64,000 bases of DNA, from NCBI RefSeq assembly GCF_002723455.1, contig NZ_PDUS01000001.1:252036-316035 (forward strand). The letters run 5' to 3'. Below, piece by piece: positions 54,936 to 64,000 of the stretch. Positions within the stretch are counted from its first letter, which is position 1; each line of letters starts with the position of its first letter. Under the pieces are notes generated by a model. The model worked only from the letters and a program-made list of their open reading frames with translations, had not been told where the DNA came from and made no database searches. The position numbers and the translations under genes were made by a program. This DNA comes from Pseudoalteromonas sp. 3D05 (GTDB lineage Bacteria > Pseudomonadota > Gammaproteobacteria > Enterobacterales > Alteromonadaceae).

Positions 54936-55011
54936 AGAATTAAACACGCCTCTTGCATCTTCATTTAGCTTGGGTATATTGGCGCTCTTAACTTACTATT
55001 AAGAGCGTGAC

Positions 55012-56259
55012 ATGAAAGTCTTACATACCTCTGATTGGCACCTTGGCCAACAATTCTATGAACACTCTAGATTTAATGAACATCAGCAGTTTTTTACTTG
55101 GCTAATTGACACGCTCGCCAGTGAACACATTGATTTACTTCTTGTAGCAGGTGACATTTACCACACTGCAACCCCTGCTGCGAGTGCTGAGAATCAGCTT
55201 TATCAATTTGTAAAAGATGCCAAGCAACGATGCCCAGCATTACACATTGTTTTAATCGCAGGAAATCATGATTCTGCAAATCGCATATTAGCAGCGCAGC
55301 CGTTGCTCGCCCAATTTGATACACACGTAGTAGGGCGGTTTGATATACAAAACCCAGCTGATGTTGTAATTAAAATTAATACACCCACTATAGCTGCACA
55401 TATTGTAGCAATGCCCTTTTTGCGCGCTAGTGATGTTAGCACGCTAAGTGGCACAAATGATGGTAATAGTTACGTTCAAGGTGTTGCACAGGCTTATAAG
55501 CTAAGCACTGAGCTTGCTTTAATAGATAAACCAGAAACCACGCCTCTGATTGTAATGGGGCATTTGCATGCCAAAGGCGGCGATATTTCGAGTGACTCTG
55601 AACGCAACTTAGTGATAGGTGGTGAAGAAGCCATAACAGCAAAGGTATTTAGCGAGCAGGCTGATTACGTGGCACTGGGTCATTTGCACAAAGCACAAAA
55701 GGTCGCTAAATCAAGCACCATTCGTTATTGCGGCACCCCGATGCCGATGTCATTTTCAGAACGAAACTATACCCATCAAGTGAACCTTGTAGAATTTAAT
55801 ACCGACGACAAACAACAAATTATAACCACTGTAAACCCCCTTTACATTCCGCGTTCTGCTGATGTATTAATATTACCCGAAGGCGAGTGTGTGCCGTTAG
55901 CCGCATTATGCGAGCAAATTAATGCTGTGGATATAGATGAAAGTGCCGTCGCACCTTATTTAAGAGTCAAATTAAAATCCAGTGATACAGATACAACGTT
56001 CAGAGAGCAAATTGAGCAAGCGTTAGATGGTAAAAACATTCGTTTTTGCGGTATCGAACGAGTTCGAGAAACCAATCAGACACAATCAGATAACACCGTA
56101 TTTGAAGACTTGAACCAAGTTGAAATGCTTAATCCCATTAATTTACTTGAACAAGCCTTTGCTAACGATAAAGACATGGCAGGGCAAGATGTGCCAGAGG
56201 AAATAAAAACGTTATTAAATGCCGTAATAAGTGAACTGGCGGAGCAAGAAGAATTATGA
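55012..56259 (+). CDS. sbcD: Exonuclease SbcD subunit (Mre11-like)
   Basis: 415 residues. The calcineurin-like phosphoesterase motifs are SDWHLGQ (7-13), AGDIYH, and AGNHD; GHLH and ALGHLHKAQ follow as further metal ligands. With SbcC it cuts hairpins and trims double-strand DNA ends. The C-terminal cap region follows the catalytic part. The stop overlaps sbcC by 4 nt, so the two are coupled. An exact copy of the 17-bp dyad lies inside the gene at 55830-55846. Confidence 0.96.
   Translation: MKVLHTSDWHLGQQFYEHSRFNEHQQFFTWLIDTLASEHIDLLLVAGDIYHTATPAASAENQLYQFVKDAKQRCPALHIVLIAGNHDSANRILAAQPLLAQFDTHVVGRFDIQNPADVVIKINTPTIAAHIVAMPFLRASDVSTLSGTNDGNSYVQGVAQAYKLSTELALIDKPETTPLIVMGHLHAKGGDISSDSERNLVIGGEEAITAKVFSEQADYVALGHLHKAQKVAKSSTIRYCGTPMPMSFSERNYTHQVNLVEFNTDDKQQIITTVNPLYIPRSADVLILPEGECVPLAALCEQINAVDIDESAVAPYLRVKLKSSDTDTTFREQIEQALDGKNIRFCGIERVRETNQTQSDNTVFEDLNQVEMLNPINLLEQAFANDKDMAGQDVPEEIKTLLNAVISELAEQEEL
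55830..55846 (+). repeat. 17-bp dyad inside sbcD, exact copy 3
   Basis: TGTAAACCCCCTTTACA within coding sequence, read in frame as part of TTVNPLYIP. The codons used there are ordinary residues, so a coincidence in coding is possible, but the exact match to two intergenic copies is notable. Confidence 0.7.
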
Positions 56260-59200
56260 AAATAACCGCTGTACGGATCCATAACTTAGCGTCGATTGTT
56301 GACGCCGAAATTGACTTCACCAAGACACCACTAAAAGAAGCGGGCTTGTTTGCTATAACCGGCGATACCGGCGCTGGAAAGAGCACATTTTTAGATGCTA
56401 TTTGTTTGGCGCTTTATACTAAAACGGCGCGTTTAAGAGGAGACAAAGGCAACCTTATCGATTTTAATGGTGACAGTATAAAGCTCAACGATCCTCGGAA
56501 TTTATTACGAAAAGGTAAATGGGAAGGCTATGCTGAGGTTGAGTTTGTTGGCCAAGATAAACAGCTTTACCGCGCACGTTATTCAGTTCAGAGAACCCAC
56601 AAAAAAGTAACAGGTAAACTAAAAACAGCAGAACATACCTTATACACCTTACCTGACGAAACGCTCATCGCAGACAAAAGCACAACCATAAAAGAAATAG
56701 AACATAAAATAGGGCTAAGCTTTGAGCAGTTCTCTCGCGCAGTGCTCCTAGCACAACATGAATTTGCCGCCTTTTTAAAAGCCACCGGCGATGAGCGAGC
56801 CCAGCTGTTAGAGTGCTTAACAGGGACTGATAAATTTAGCGTCATTGGTAAACGTATTTTTGAACGCCATAAAGAGCAAAAAGATAAACTAGAATTATTA
56901 AAAGCCAGTCTTGCCAGTTATACATTGCTCAGTGACGAAGAGCTGGCGGAAAAAACCACGCAACTAGCAGAGTTACATCAGCAAATAGAGCAAAACAAAA
57001 AAGACCTTACTCTGGCAGAGCAAGGCGTTAACTGGTTTAAACAGGCGAACACCTTAGCGCAAAACGTACAGCAAGCAGTGCAACAGCAACAACAGGCCAG
57101 TGACGCTGTTAGCGCCATTGCACAGCAAAGCGCACAAGCTAAACAAGCGCAAAGCGCATTAGAGATCAAAGACAACCGCAACCGAGTTGCTAATATAACC
57201 AGCCAAAATGATGACTTGGCAAATAAAATCCGTGACTTAAACAATACAGATCACACAGCCATTATAACCGACCTAAACCAGACGCTACAAAAACACAGTG
57301 ACGCTTTGCACTGTGCTAAGCAAAACAAGCAAACAGCTGAGCCAGTTATTGCTAAAGCCCGTGAGCTCGATAACCAATTAGCCATGTTTAGTCAAAGTAA
57401 AACAAGTATTAGCCAACAAATAGCCAAAGAGCATAGCCAATTAACTGATAAACAGCAGCAGCTAAAGCAAAGCCAAACGAGTTATGATAACGCTGAAAAA
57501 CTTAAAAAAGAACTGCAGAGCTGGTTAACTCAGCATCACCAGCTAAAACCATTAGCCGGTGACTGGACATATTACCAACACAATTTTAAACAGTTTATAA
57601 GTATTACCCAGCAAATAAACACTGGCACAGTACAACAGAAAAAAATAGCTGCAGAACTGGCAAATTGTACTGAGCAACTCGCAGTACATGGGGCTAAGGT
57701 AGCAGATAGCCAGCAGCTATTGCAAAATGAGCATTCTAAATTAACTCAACTCAATACGCAGCAAGACCAATTTGATGTAGCACACTGTGACGCAAAAATT
57801 AAAGATATTGATTATTTAAAAGAACAGCGTGAGCACTACATACAATTTAATATTGAAATCAAACGCAGTGCTCAGCAGCAAAGTAATACCGCTATAAAGC
57901 TCAAAGAAAGCGAACAGAGCGAAGTGGCTTTAAAGCAACAACTACTCACTTCGCAGCAAACATTAAAACATTCTGAAGATGCCCTTAATAAAGCGCGGCT
58001 GCGCGCAAGTGAGAGTGTAGAGCATTTACGTAGTCAACTAGCTCCCAACGAGCCTTGTCTTGTTTGTGGCGCCACCGAGCACCCTTTTGTTGCAGCTCAA
58101 AACCCTCAGCTTAATAATCTAATAGCCGACTTTGAAAGCGATTATACAAACGCAAAACAGCGCTATGAATTAGTACAATCACAACTTCATGAACAGCAAA
58201 CCCAGCATGCCGTTTTAATCTCAGAGCACGCTCAGCTTGGGCAAGTTATAAACGATGCCAAACATAAACAGCAAGAAATAAAAAACACTATGCAAGGCAC
58301 ACGCACTGAGCTCAATGACTTAACGAGTGAGCAATTAGACGCGCGTTACCAGCAATTGATTGAGCAAAAAGCCCAAAGTTTTGAGCTGCAAAAACAACAG
58401 CGTAATGTGCAAGAAAAGCTAAAGCAGTTGCAAAATACGCTCCAAACAGAGCAACAAACAGAACAGCAGATACGCAGCAAACATGCTGATTTAACATATC
58501 AACATGGCCAACTTGAGCACAAACACAGTGAGCTAAGAGAGCAATTAAACGAGCTGACAGCAAGCTTAAACACGCAATTTGCTAACGCTGAGTTTTGGCA
58601 GCAACTGCAAAACCAATCTCTTGATCTCGCTGATTTAAATCAGCAAGTTGAGCATTACCAGCAAACCCAGCAGCAGCTTGAGCAAAATCAGAAACACCTT
58701 GAGAACGCGGAACAAAAAATACAACACCTTACGCCGCTTATTAGTCATTCCCAGGGCACGTTAACAGCCTTAAATGATGAATTAAATAAGGTTGAACAAC
58801 AAAACAACAGCGTACAATCAGAGCGACTTGCGCTATTTAATAATCAACAGATAAGCGCAGATCAATACCAAGCAAACCTGAGTACGCAATTAGAGCAATG
58901 CCAAGCACAACTAACCCAAAGTCAGCAAGCTTACGATAACGCCGTTAAGCAGCGTGATGAACAAGCAATAACAGTTAAAAATTACGAGCAGCGACTACAT
59001 GAGAACAACCAAGAGCACGCGAAGCTAAATGAACGGTATACCCTGTGGTTTGCTGATTTTAAACGCCAATATAATGAGGCAACTGATGAACAGATCAAAT
59101 TTTTACTAACTATAAGTAATGATGAAATCAAAGACCAGTTAAAACAACATGAGCAATTAACCCAAGCGTTAGTTGATGCAAATGCTTTGCTAAAACAACA

Positions 59201-59906
59201 ACAAAATGCCGACAAGCAACATCAAAACAGTAATAAGCCGGCACAAACAGAGCAAGTGCTATTAACCCAATTAACGGATCTCACTCAAGCGCAAACAACA
59301 TTACATAAAACGCAGCTTGAGACCAATACCATACTTGAGCAACACCATCAAAACGCTAAAGCACTGCACACCAAACAAAGCGAGTTAAGCGTATTGCAAC
59401 AACAAGTTGAACAGTGGCATTTGTTAAATAAAGTCCTTGGCGATGCTACAGGTAAAACCATGCGTAATTTAGCACAAACACAAACGCTGAAAATATTACT
59501 GCACTATGCTAATACGCATTTGCACACGCTTAATAAACGTTATGAGCTCACTGCTATCGAGCAAACACTCGATATTGCTATTATCGACCGTGACATGGCC
59601 GACGAACAACGCTCTGTAAATACCCTCTCTGGGGGAGAGTCATTTTTAGTATCACTGGCACTTGCATTAGGGCTTGCCTCACTTTCATCAAACAAAGTAA
59701 GTATTAACTCTTTGTTTATTGACGAAGGGTTTGGTACGTTAGACAGTGAAACCCTCAGTATTGCAATGGATGCACTTGATTCATTGCAAGCGCAAGGGCG
59801 AAAAGTAGGGGTGATATCTCATGTATCACAGCTAACCGAACGCGTTTCCACTGTGGTTCACGTAGCGAAGAAACCAGGTGGTTTTTCTACCATCTCTATC
59901 ATTTAA
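56256..59906 (+). CDS. sbcC: Exonuclease SbcC subunit (Rad50-like ATPase)
   Basis: 1216 residues. Walker A GDTGAGKST near the N-terminus, a long Gln-rich coiled coil, a zinc-hook CxxC (Cys601 and Cys604, in PCLVCGATEHP) almost exactly at the middle, and the C-terminal ABC signature TLSGGESFLVSLALALGL with Walker B LFIDEGFGTLD. Together with SbcD it processes DNA ends and hairpins. The very high Gln content of the coiled coil is the only odd feature. It is followed by a methyltransferase gene after 12 bp. Confidence 0.96.
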   Translation: MKITAVRIHNLASIVDAEIDFTKTPLKEAGLFAITGDTGAGKSTFLDAICLALYTKTARLRGDKGNLIDFNGDSIKLNDPRNLLRKGKWEGYAEVEFVGQDKQLYRARYSVQRTHKKVTGKLKTAEHTLYTLPDETLIADKSTTIKEIEHKIGLSFEQFSRAVLLAQHEFAAFLKATGDERAQLLECLTGTDKFSVIGKRIFERHKEQKDKLELLKASLASYTLLSDEELAEKTTQLAELHQQIEQNKKDLTLAEQGVNWFKQANTLAQNVQQAVQQQQQASDAVSAIAQQSAQAKQAQSALEIKDNRNRVANITSQNDDLANKIRDLNNTDHTAIITDLNQTLQKHSDALHCAKQNKQTAEPVIAKARELDNQLAMFSQSKTSISQQIAKEHSQLTDKQQQLKQSQTSYDNAEKLKKELQSWLTQHHQLKPLAGDWTYYQHNFKQFISITQQINTGTVQQKKIAAELANCTEQLAVHGAKVADSQQLLQNEHSKLTQLNTQQDQFDVAHCDAKIKDIDYLKEQREHYIQFNIEIKRSAQQQSNTAIKLKESEQSEVALKQQLLTSQQTLKHSEDALNKARLRASESVEHLRSQLAPNEPCLVCGATEHPFVAAQNPQLNNLIADFESDYTNAKQRYELVQSQLHEQQTQHAVLISEHAQLGQVINDAKHKQQEIKNTMQGTRTELNDLTSEQLDARYQQLIEQKAQSFELQKQQRNVQEKLKQLQNTLQTEQQTEQQIRSKHADLTYQHGQLEHKHSELREQLNELTASLNTQFANAEFWQQLQNQSLDLADLNQQVEHYQQTQQQLEQNQKHLENAEQKIQHLTPLISHSQGTLTALNDELNKVEQQNNSVQSERLALFNNQQISADQYQANLSTQLEQCQAQLTQSQQAYDNAVKQRDEQAITVKNYEQRLHENNQEHAKLNERYTLWFADFKRQYNEATDEQIKFLLTISNDEIKDQLKQHEQLTQALVDANALLKQQQNADKQHQNSNKPAQTEQVLLTQLTDLTQAQTTLHKTQLETNTILEQHHQNAKALHTKQSELSVLQQQVEQWHLLNKVLGDATGKTMRNLAQTQTLKILLHYANTHLHTLNKRYELTAIEQTLDIAIIDRDMADEQRSVNTLSGGESFLVSLALALGLASLSSNKVSINSLFIDEGFGTLDSETLSIAMDALDSLQAQGRKVGVISHVSQLTERVSTVVHVAKKPGGFSTISII

Positions 59907-59918
59907 AGGATTGAAACT

Positions 59919-60584
59919 GTGCCATCATTTACACAAGACGAAGCCACTGAGTATGATTCACGAATCACTCGCCTAGTACCAGGTTACGATCTGCTTCATA
60001 GCTGCACTGCAGCACAATTGAGCGCCACACTTGACGATAATGCACATATTTTGGTTGTTGGCTCAGGTACTGGTAAAGACATTGCTCAACTGGCTGCTAT
60101 AAACCCAACATGGCGTTTTACAGCACAAGATGTATCTATAGATATGTTAAACATAGGACAACAGCGCTTCTCTGATTTAGGGATCAGCGAACGAGTCAAA
60201 GTACATGTAGGCAGTATAGATGAATTAAACGATCCCGCTGATGCCGCGGTTTGCCTACTCGTTATGCATTTCTTAGCTGATAACGGCGACAAAAAGGACA
60301 TGTTTAAGGCCATCGCTCAACAGCTAAAACCGCACGCTAATTTATACATAGCTGACTTAATGCGCCCTGAAACCACATTTGAGCGCGATGCTCAATTTAC
60401 GCTGTGCCAACAGCTAGGTTTAACCGAGGTTGGAGTAGAGCGCATGAAACATAATTTTGAGCATGAGTTTTACCCGCTAGATCGCATTCGCTTAGCCGAC
60501 CTACTCGACGAAACTCGCTTCAATATAAGTAAACTGTATTTTAAAGCCCTAGGCTTTAGCGGTTACGTTACGCAAAAACGCTAA
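59919..60584 (+). CDS. Class I SAM-dependent methyltransferase
   Basis: 221 residues. Motif I is HILVVGSGTGKDIAQLA, followed by the acidic motif II QDVSIDML and the LLVMHFLAD motif IV region. The target could be a small molecule or quinone-like compound. GTG 59919 is the start, 12 bp past sbcC, so it may be read on the same transcript; a functional link to DNA repair is not supported. Confidence 0.9.
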   Translation: MPSFTQDEATEYDSRITRLVPGYDLLHSCTAAQLSATLDDNAHILVVGSGTGKDIAQLAAINPTWRFTAQDVSIDMLNIGQQRFSDLGISERVKVHVGSIDELNDPADAAVCLLVMHFLADNGDKKDMFKAIAQQLKPHANLYIADLMRPETTFERDAQFTLCQQLGLTEVGVERMKHNFEHEFYPLDRIRLADLLDETRFNISKLYFKALGFSGYVTQKR

Positions 60585-60604
60585 CTAATTAGCATTCATA
60601 CCTA

Positions 60605-60635
60605 AGCATTTGCTGAGCCTAAGTAAATGCTTTTT
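60605..60635 (+). terminator. Intrinsic terminator of the sbcDC-methyltransferase operon
   Basis: AGCATTT / AAATGCT stem (7 bp) with a 13-base loop, followed by TTTTT. Confidence 0.65.
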
Positions 60636-60772
60636 ACTCTCTACCCCCCAATTACTACTTTAACTCTGCCATGTGTTTTACGTTACCTATATCAGGTGTA
60701 AATAGCGCCACTTTAATGTATTGTAAACAACGCTTATTGAAGACATAAAAATTATAACAAGAAGGATCGACG

Positions 60773-61846
60773 ATGAGAAAGCTCAAACGTTTTGCTTTAA
60801 GCTTATTAGCATTTAGCTTACCTAGCTTTGCAGTAACACTTGAAGATGTAAATCACGCTCACAAAGCTATTCAATCGCAACTTTACAGTGCAGATCCTCT
60901 CAACACATTAGACATAAATGAATTACAAAAACACATAGACACATTAGAGACCGTCAAACGTGAAATAGAGTTCGACGCAGCTAATTTCGCGATTATTTTA
61001 AATGCCCAATTGAGTGCAGCTGAACTCATTAATAAAAAGTATCATTTTAATGGCGAACCTATTGATGTATCGCAAGTTCAAGACTTCTTAGATGATTTAG
61101 ACACCCTAAGTGAAGTAACAGACATCAAATTAAACAACCTCCAATATAACGCCGGACATATCGCTGCCCACCAACTGCAAAACAAAGGATTAGCCTACCG
61201 CTACTGGTCTGAGTGTGGAATAAACGGCCATGCAGGATGCATGAACATACTGGCAACTAGCTATGAATCAGGTGAATTTGTCGTAGAAAAAGATTTTCAC
61301 AAAGCAGTAACTTGGCATAAACGCGTAGTGGCAACAGGTACTCGTTGGAATTGTGCAGGAGTTTACTCATCGTTGCGGCTGGCTATTTTAAGCAGTAGTG
61401 GCGTAGAAACTCATAAGACAACCGAGCACTGGTTAGAGCAGGTTACTTTGCTCCGTGAGCAGCGAATAGAGGAAAAAGGTGAGCCCGATGTATGTAGCCC
61501 TGATATGGAGTACATTGCACACTACACAATGAATGGTTTTGGGCAGAAATGGCTCGACAAGCTAGCATCAATAAATATGAATGGAGACAATATAACGCGA
61601 AGTGGCAGGGCAAGCTGGATAGCTGATTTTGACAAAGCACAAAGCCTAAACGTACTCATACCAACCTTAGATCTAATGTACGACGATGCCCGCCGCTGCT
61701 CAGCAATTGAAGAGTTTGCCCTTAAAAACAAAGGCAACAAGGTAGAGCTTGATTTGATTCACAGCTATATCTCAAACCTTGATCCAGAGCACTGTGCCCC
61801 GAACCAAGCAACGGTCATCCGTTTACTTAATTTAGCTGCACAATAA
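60773..61846 (+). CDS. Secreted protein with Sel1-like repeats
   Basis: 357 residues. Signal peptide ends near LPSFA (cleavage before VTLEDV). The mature protein is helical. The central region (about 140-200) shows Sel1/TPR-like helices (AYRYWSECGINGHAGCMNILA, YESGEFVVEKDFHKAVTWHKR). Such repeats usually mediate protein-protein contacts. No catalytic motif. AAGGA lies upstream of the ATG. Function unknown. Confidence 0.8.
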   Translation: MRKLKRFALSLLAFSLPSFAVTLEDVNHAHKAIQSQLYSADPLNTLDINELQKHIDTLETVKREIEFDAANFAIILNAQLSAAELINKKYHFNGEPIDVSQVQDFLDDLDTLSEVTDIKLNNLQYNAGHIAAHQLQNKGLAYRYWSECGINGHAGCMNILATSYESGEFVVEKDFHKAVTWHKRVVATGTRWNCAGVYSSLRLAILSSSGVETHKTTEHWLEQVTLLREQRIEEKGEPDVCSPDMEYIAHYTMNGFGQKWLDKLASINMNGDNITRSGRASWIADFDKAQSLNVLIPTLDLMYDDARRCSAIEEFALKNKGNKVELDLIHSYISNLDPEHCAPNQATVIRLLNLAAQ

Positions 61847-61878
61847 CCACTTATTTAAATTCAGGAGGTTTAGCGCAC

Positions 61879-61895
61879 TGTAAACCCCCATTACA
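61879..61895 (+). repeat. Near-copy of 17-bp dyad (one mismatch)
   Basis: TGTAAACCCCCATTACA, one base off the exact motif, in the convergent gap before azoR. Confidence 0.6.
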
Positions 61896-61900
61896 GTTTT

Positions 61901-62584
61901 TTAGTGGCCTGTCTTAAAACTCTCTGCGCTGAGCTTCAACCCAAGCTCAGCTGCTTTATTGTAGGCATTTTTTAAAGATTGCTCATGACGTTCGTCATTA
62001 AACTCCTGATACTGAGAAGTGATTTCGAAAATCGTATTGGCACCTAAATATTTACTTAGCGTACGTAAATGCGGCACTAGATGACTCATATTCTCGCGAA
62101 TACCCCCAACCTCAAACCCAAATTCTCCCGTAGAAGTCACGATAACGAGTGTTTTCCCCTCAAGCAAAGGTTGCAATGGAAAGTCTCCGCGCGATAGGTC
62201 AAAATCAAAGGTTTTGTTAATACGGATAACATGATCAAACCATGCCTTTAACTGCGCGGGCATACCGTAGTTATACATAGGTGACGAGATAACAATAATC
62301 TCAGCAGCCGTTATTTCTGCAATTAACTGATCGGATAGAGCCAATAACTGCTTCTGTTCGTCAGACTTTTTATCGTTGGGCGTAAACACAGCACCTATCC
62401 AATTTTGGGTGATAAAAGGGGGTGGATTTACACCCACATCACGATAAATATACTCATCTATAGCTTGATGCTTTGAAAAGCTATCGGTAAAACACTTAGC
62501 TATATTTTTAGAGATTGAATCATGGCTTGGGTTGTCGTTTTTAGCCGCTCTTACGCTTGCATCTATATGTAGTAGGGTAGTCAT
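61901..62584 (-). CDS. azoR: FMN-dependent NADH-azoreductase
   Basis: 227 residues. Flavodoxin-like fold with SSPMYNYGMPAQLKAWFDHVIRINKTF (FMN-binding loop) and TSTGEFGFEVGG, matching AzoR/FMN-dependent NADH:quinone reductases. It would reduce quinones and azo compounds with NADH. A LysR-family gene is divergent from it with a LysR-type motif between, so it is probably regulated by that protein. Confidence 0.92.
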   Translation of the reverse strand: MTTLLHIDASVRAAKNDNPSHDSISKNIAKCFTDSFSKHQAIDEYIYRDVGVNPPPFITQNWIGAVFTPNDKKSDEQKQLLALSDQLIAEITAAEIIVISSPMYNYGMPAQLKAWFDHVIRINKTFDFDLSRGDFPLQPLLEGKTLVIVTSTGEFGFEVGGIRENMSHLVPHLRTLSKYLGANTIFEITSQYQEFNDERHEQSLKNAYNKAAELGLKLSAESFKTGH

Positions 62585-62713
62585 ACTGTTTATCCTCGTA
62601 GTGAATATGATGCAATCATCTAACTAACAGCAGCAATTCACAAATGAGTTAACTTCAGCTATAAATAAGTTATACTCACCTATAATTTATTTTATCATTT
62701 GCCAATATTCCAC
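62585..62713. promoter_or_regulatory. Divergent azoR/LysR control region
   Basis: The palindrome TATAAATAAGTTATA (62660-62674) includes a T-N11-A LysR-type motif and lies between the divergent genes. Confidence 0.5.
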
Positions 62714-63562
62714 ATGCAAGTCTCATTACAAGCGCTTAAAGCCTTTGAATCAGCGGCACGTTTAGGCAGCTTTAAAGCCGCAGCTGATGAACTATCAATC
62801 ACGCCAACTGCAATTTCACACCATATAAATAATCTTGAAAGCCGGTTAAATGTAGATTTATTTTACCGCCAAGTAAGAAAGATCACTCTCACTCCCACTG
62901 GTGAATACTTAAGTGCGGCCACAAGTGACGGTTTTAACCGCATCGACCAAGCACTGACAACAGTGCAAGCCACAGGGGCGACAGTTAAAATAAGCACCAC
63001 CTCGTCACTGGCCGCCTTGCGCTTAATACCCGCATTGCAGGAATTATCTATAAACCAGCCTAATCTTGAGGTAGATATATCAACCAGTGAAGCCGTTGAT
63101 AAACAATTACACACCTTACCGATCCGCTTTGGTCAGCAGCACAATATAAACGCAGATGACATTATTAAAACCGAACAATTTAATCTATTTGGCTCGCACA
63201 AAGCGGCAGATATCCCATGGCAAAATAACCCTGTTACGCTGTATACCACAAAATGGAAAAACAACGCCTTGAGTGAGCCACCACTTAAACAATGGCTTAC
63301 CCAGAACAACTTAGATCCTGCTTTATTTATTATTAAAACCTTTGACCAAGAGCTATTTGGCATTCAAGAAGCCATGGCCGGCTCAGGACTGGTATTTTGT
63401 TCAACTACACTAGTGAAACAGCTATTAAACACTGAGCTACTTAAACATTTTGGTACACAGCCTGTGACATCCGAATTTTGTTACTACGTACCTAAAAAGC
63501 AACAATTTCAAACGCGCGATACCCGCTTAGTGTTAGAATGGGTAGAAGGGTTGCTAAGGTAG
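62714..63562 (+). CDS. LysR-family transcriptional regulator
   Basis: 282 residues from ATG 62714. N-terminal winged helix MQVSLQALKAFESAARLGSFKAAADEL with the recognition helix TPTAISHHI, then a substrate-binding domain (about 90-280) of periplasmic-binding fold. It lies divergent from azoR and probably controls it in response to a quinone-like or aromatic effector. The upstream in-frame TTG at 62699 is not preferred. Confidence 0.93.
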   Translation: MQVSLQALKAFESAARLGSFKAAADELSITPTAISHHINNLESRLNVDLFYRQVRKITLTPTGEYLSAATSDGFNRIDQALTTVQATGATVKISTTSSLAALRLIPALQELSINQPNLEVDISTSEAVDKQLHTLPIRFGQQHNINADDIIKTEQFNLFGSHKAADIPWQNNPVTLYTTKWKNNALSEPPLKQWLTQNNLDPALFIIKTFDQELFGIQEAMAGSGLVFCSTTLVKQLLNTELLKHFGTQPVTSEFCYYVPKKQQFQTRDTRLVLEWVEGLLR

Positions 63563-63603
63563 CGATTGTATATAACAACGTATTTTTTGAGGTATCCACA
63601 GCC

Positions 63604-64000
63604 ATGTTTCAAACCCAAAGCGCAGTTTTATTTTCTCTGTTGGTCTTCACCAGCTTGTTTTATGGCTCAACAGTAAAGGCAGCGCAAAGCCTCACCCTTA
63701 TCCAAGTACTGAGCGACAATACAAACGGGGTTGATGGACTAGCTAACCCCAGAAGCATCAAAACCAAGGCCGATAACACCAAGGTCTTTATTTCCAGCGG
63801 TGACGATAATGCAGTGGCTGTTTTCAACGCTGACAAGCATTTTAACCTTACTTTTAAGCGTCTATTTAAAAACTCGCCACCTACTTTTAAAGGCTTAGAA
63901 GGCGCGTCGGGATTAACTTACCTGCCAAAATATCGTCTAGTCGCTGTAACAGGGTTTTATACCCAAGCCACCTCAAGGTGCAGAATTCAGCGTTTCACAG
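63604..64000 (+). pseudogene. Secreted beta-propeller-like protein, probably interrupted by MITE-like element A
   Basis: 132 codons from the ATG at 63604 to the window end. A signal peptide (about 1-27) is followed by LIQVLSDNTNGVDGLANPRSI and FISSGDDNAVAVFN, a lactonase/SMP-30-like propeller style. At codon 119 (VTGFY) the sequence runs into the TIR of element A (63958), which replaces the natural continuation; the frame remains open to the window edge but the residues from there are repeat-derived. Whether the gene resumes after the element cannot be seen. Confidence 0.65.
63958..64000. mobile_element. MITE-like element A, left end, cut by the window edge
   Basis: The sequence TATACCCAAGCCACCTCAAG and onward matches the left end of the element at 21754 at about 39 of 43 positions. 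It begins at a TA dinucleotide within the last gene. Confidence 0.8.

Noticed and set aside
44304..55846. TyrR boxes
   Set aside because: TyrR uses six bases between arms and a variable centre, while these copies have five with a fixed C5 centre.
1..64000. CRISPR arrays, tRNA or rRNA genes, prophage or integron
   Set aside because: No evenly spaced direct repeats with unique spacers and no recognisable stable RNA or phage genes were seen.

Overview
The window reads as chromosomal DNA of an AT-rich marine gammaproteobacterium, most likely Pseudoalteromonas or a close Alteromonadales relative. This is judged from the mix of gene families (long-form isocitrate lyase beside malate synthase G, YeeN-type YebC, H-NOX, a TonB-dependent receptor, a CNT nucleoside carrier, exported S9 and M1 peptidases), from base composition, and from short dispersed repeats. 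No rRNA, tRNA, CRISPR array, prophage or complete insertion sequence was recognised. Coding density is high, and most intergenic regions hold hairpin terminators, small repeats or operator-like dyads.

Layout. 1-2 kb: a truncated H-NOX gas sensor divergent from a response regulator with a catalytically degenerate HD-GYP domain. 2-4.3 kb: hemH, arfB and a small secreted protein. 4.3-10.3 kb: a very large SNF2 ATPase, a coupled uracil-DNA-glycosylase-like/PhyH dioxygenase pair, and a VOC protein. 10.5-12 kb: a spermidine-synthase-like protein split into membrane and signal-bearing halves. 12.2-20.5 kb: two ABC clusters. The second (ATPase, TonB-dependent receptor, two ABC-2 permeases) lies behind two Zur-like palindromes and is the best candidate here for an under-described metal system. 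20.5-26.5 kb: BenE-type transporter, a MITE-like repeat, an exported nucleotide pyrophosphatase-like enzyme, a dGTPase-like protein and a disordered envelope protein. 26.8-30.9 kb: nucleoside salvage (deoB, deoD, udk and a CNT carrier). 31-35 kb: two periplasmic solute-binding-like proteins, a cold-shock gene with a long leader, and a Cache-GGDEF diguanylate cyclase. 35.3-38.8 kb: an exported GH3 enzyme followed by YcsI-like and PxpA-like proteins, which could form a peptidoglycan/D-glutamate/5-oxoproline route. 38.9-44.2 kb: a WD40-like lipoprotein, a MerR-controlled quinone-reductase-like gene, a VOC protein and an S9 peptidase. 44.2-49.9 kb: a tandem-repeat region, the divergent glyoxylate-shunt genes aceA and malate synthase G, and a YebC-family regulator. 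50-54 kb: a HAD phosphatase and an M1 peptidase operon. 54.3-64 kb: two small paralogous membrane proteins, sbcD-sbcC, a methyltransferase, a secreted Sel1-like protein, a divergent azoR/LysR pair, and a secreted beta-propeller-like gene interrupted by a repeat at the window edge.

Three kinds of repeated sequence stand out. The first is a three-copy family of about 200 bp with terminal inverted repeats and a different 4-bp target duplication at each site. The second is a 256-bp TIR element with a partial second copy inside the last gene. The third is a 17-bp dyad, TGTAAACCCCCTTTACA, found three times exactly and at least three times in variant form, including inside coding sequence. Seven diverged copies of a roughly 21-bp motif at about 40-bp spacing lie at 44380-44731. 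All functions are inferred from sequence motifs; no database search was run.
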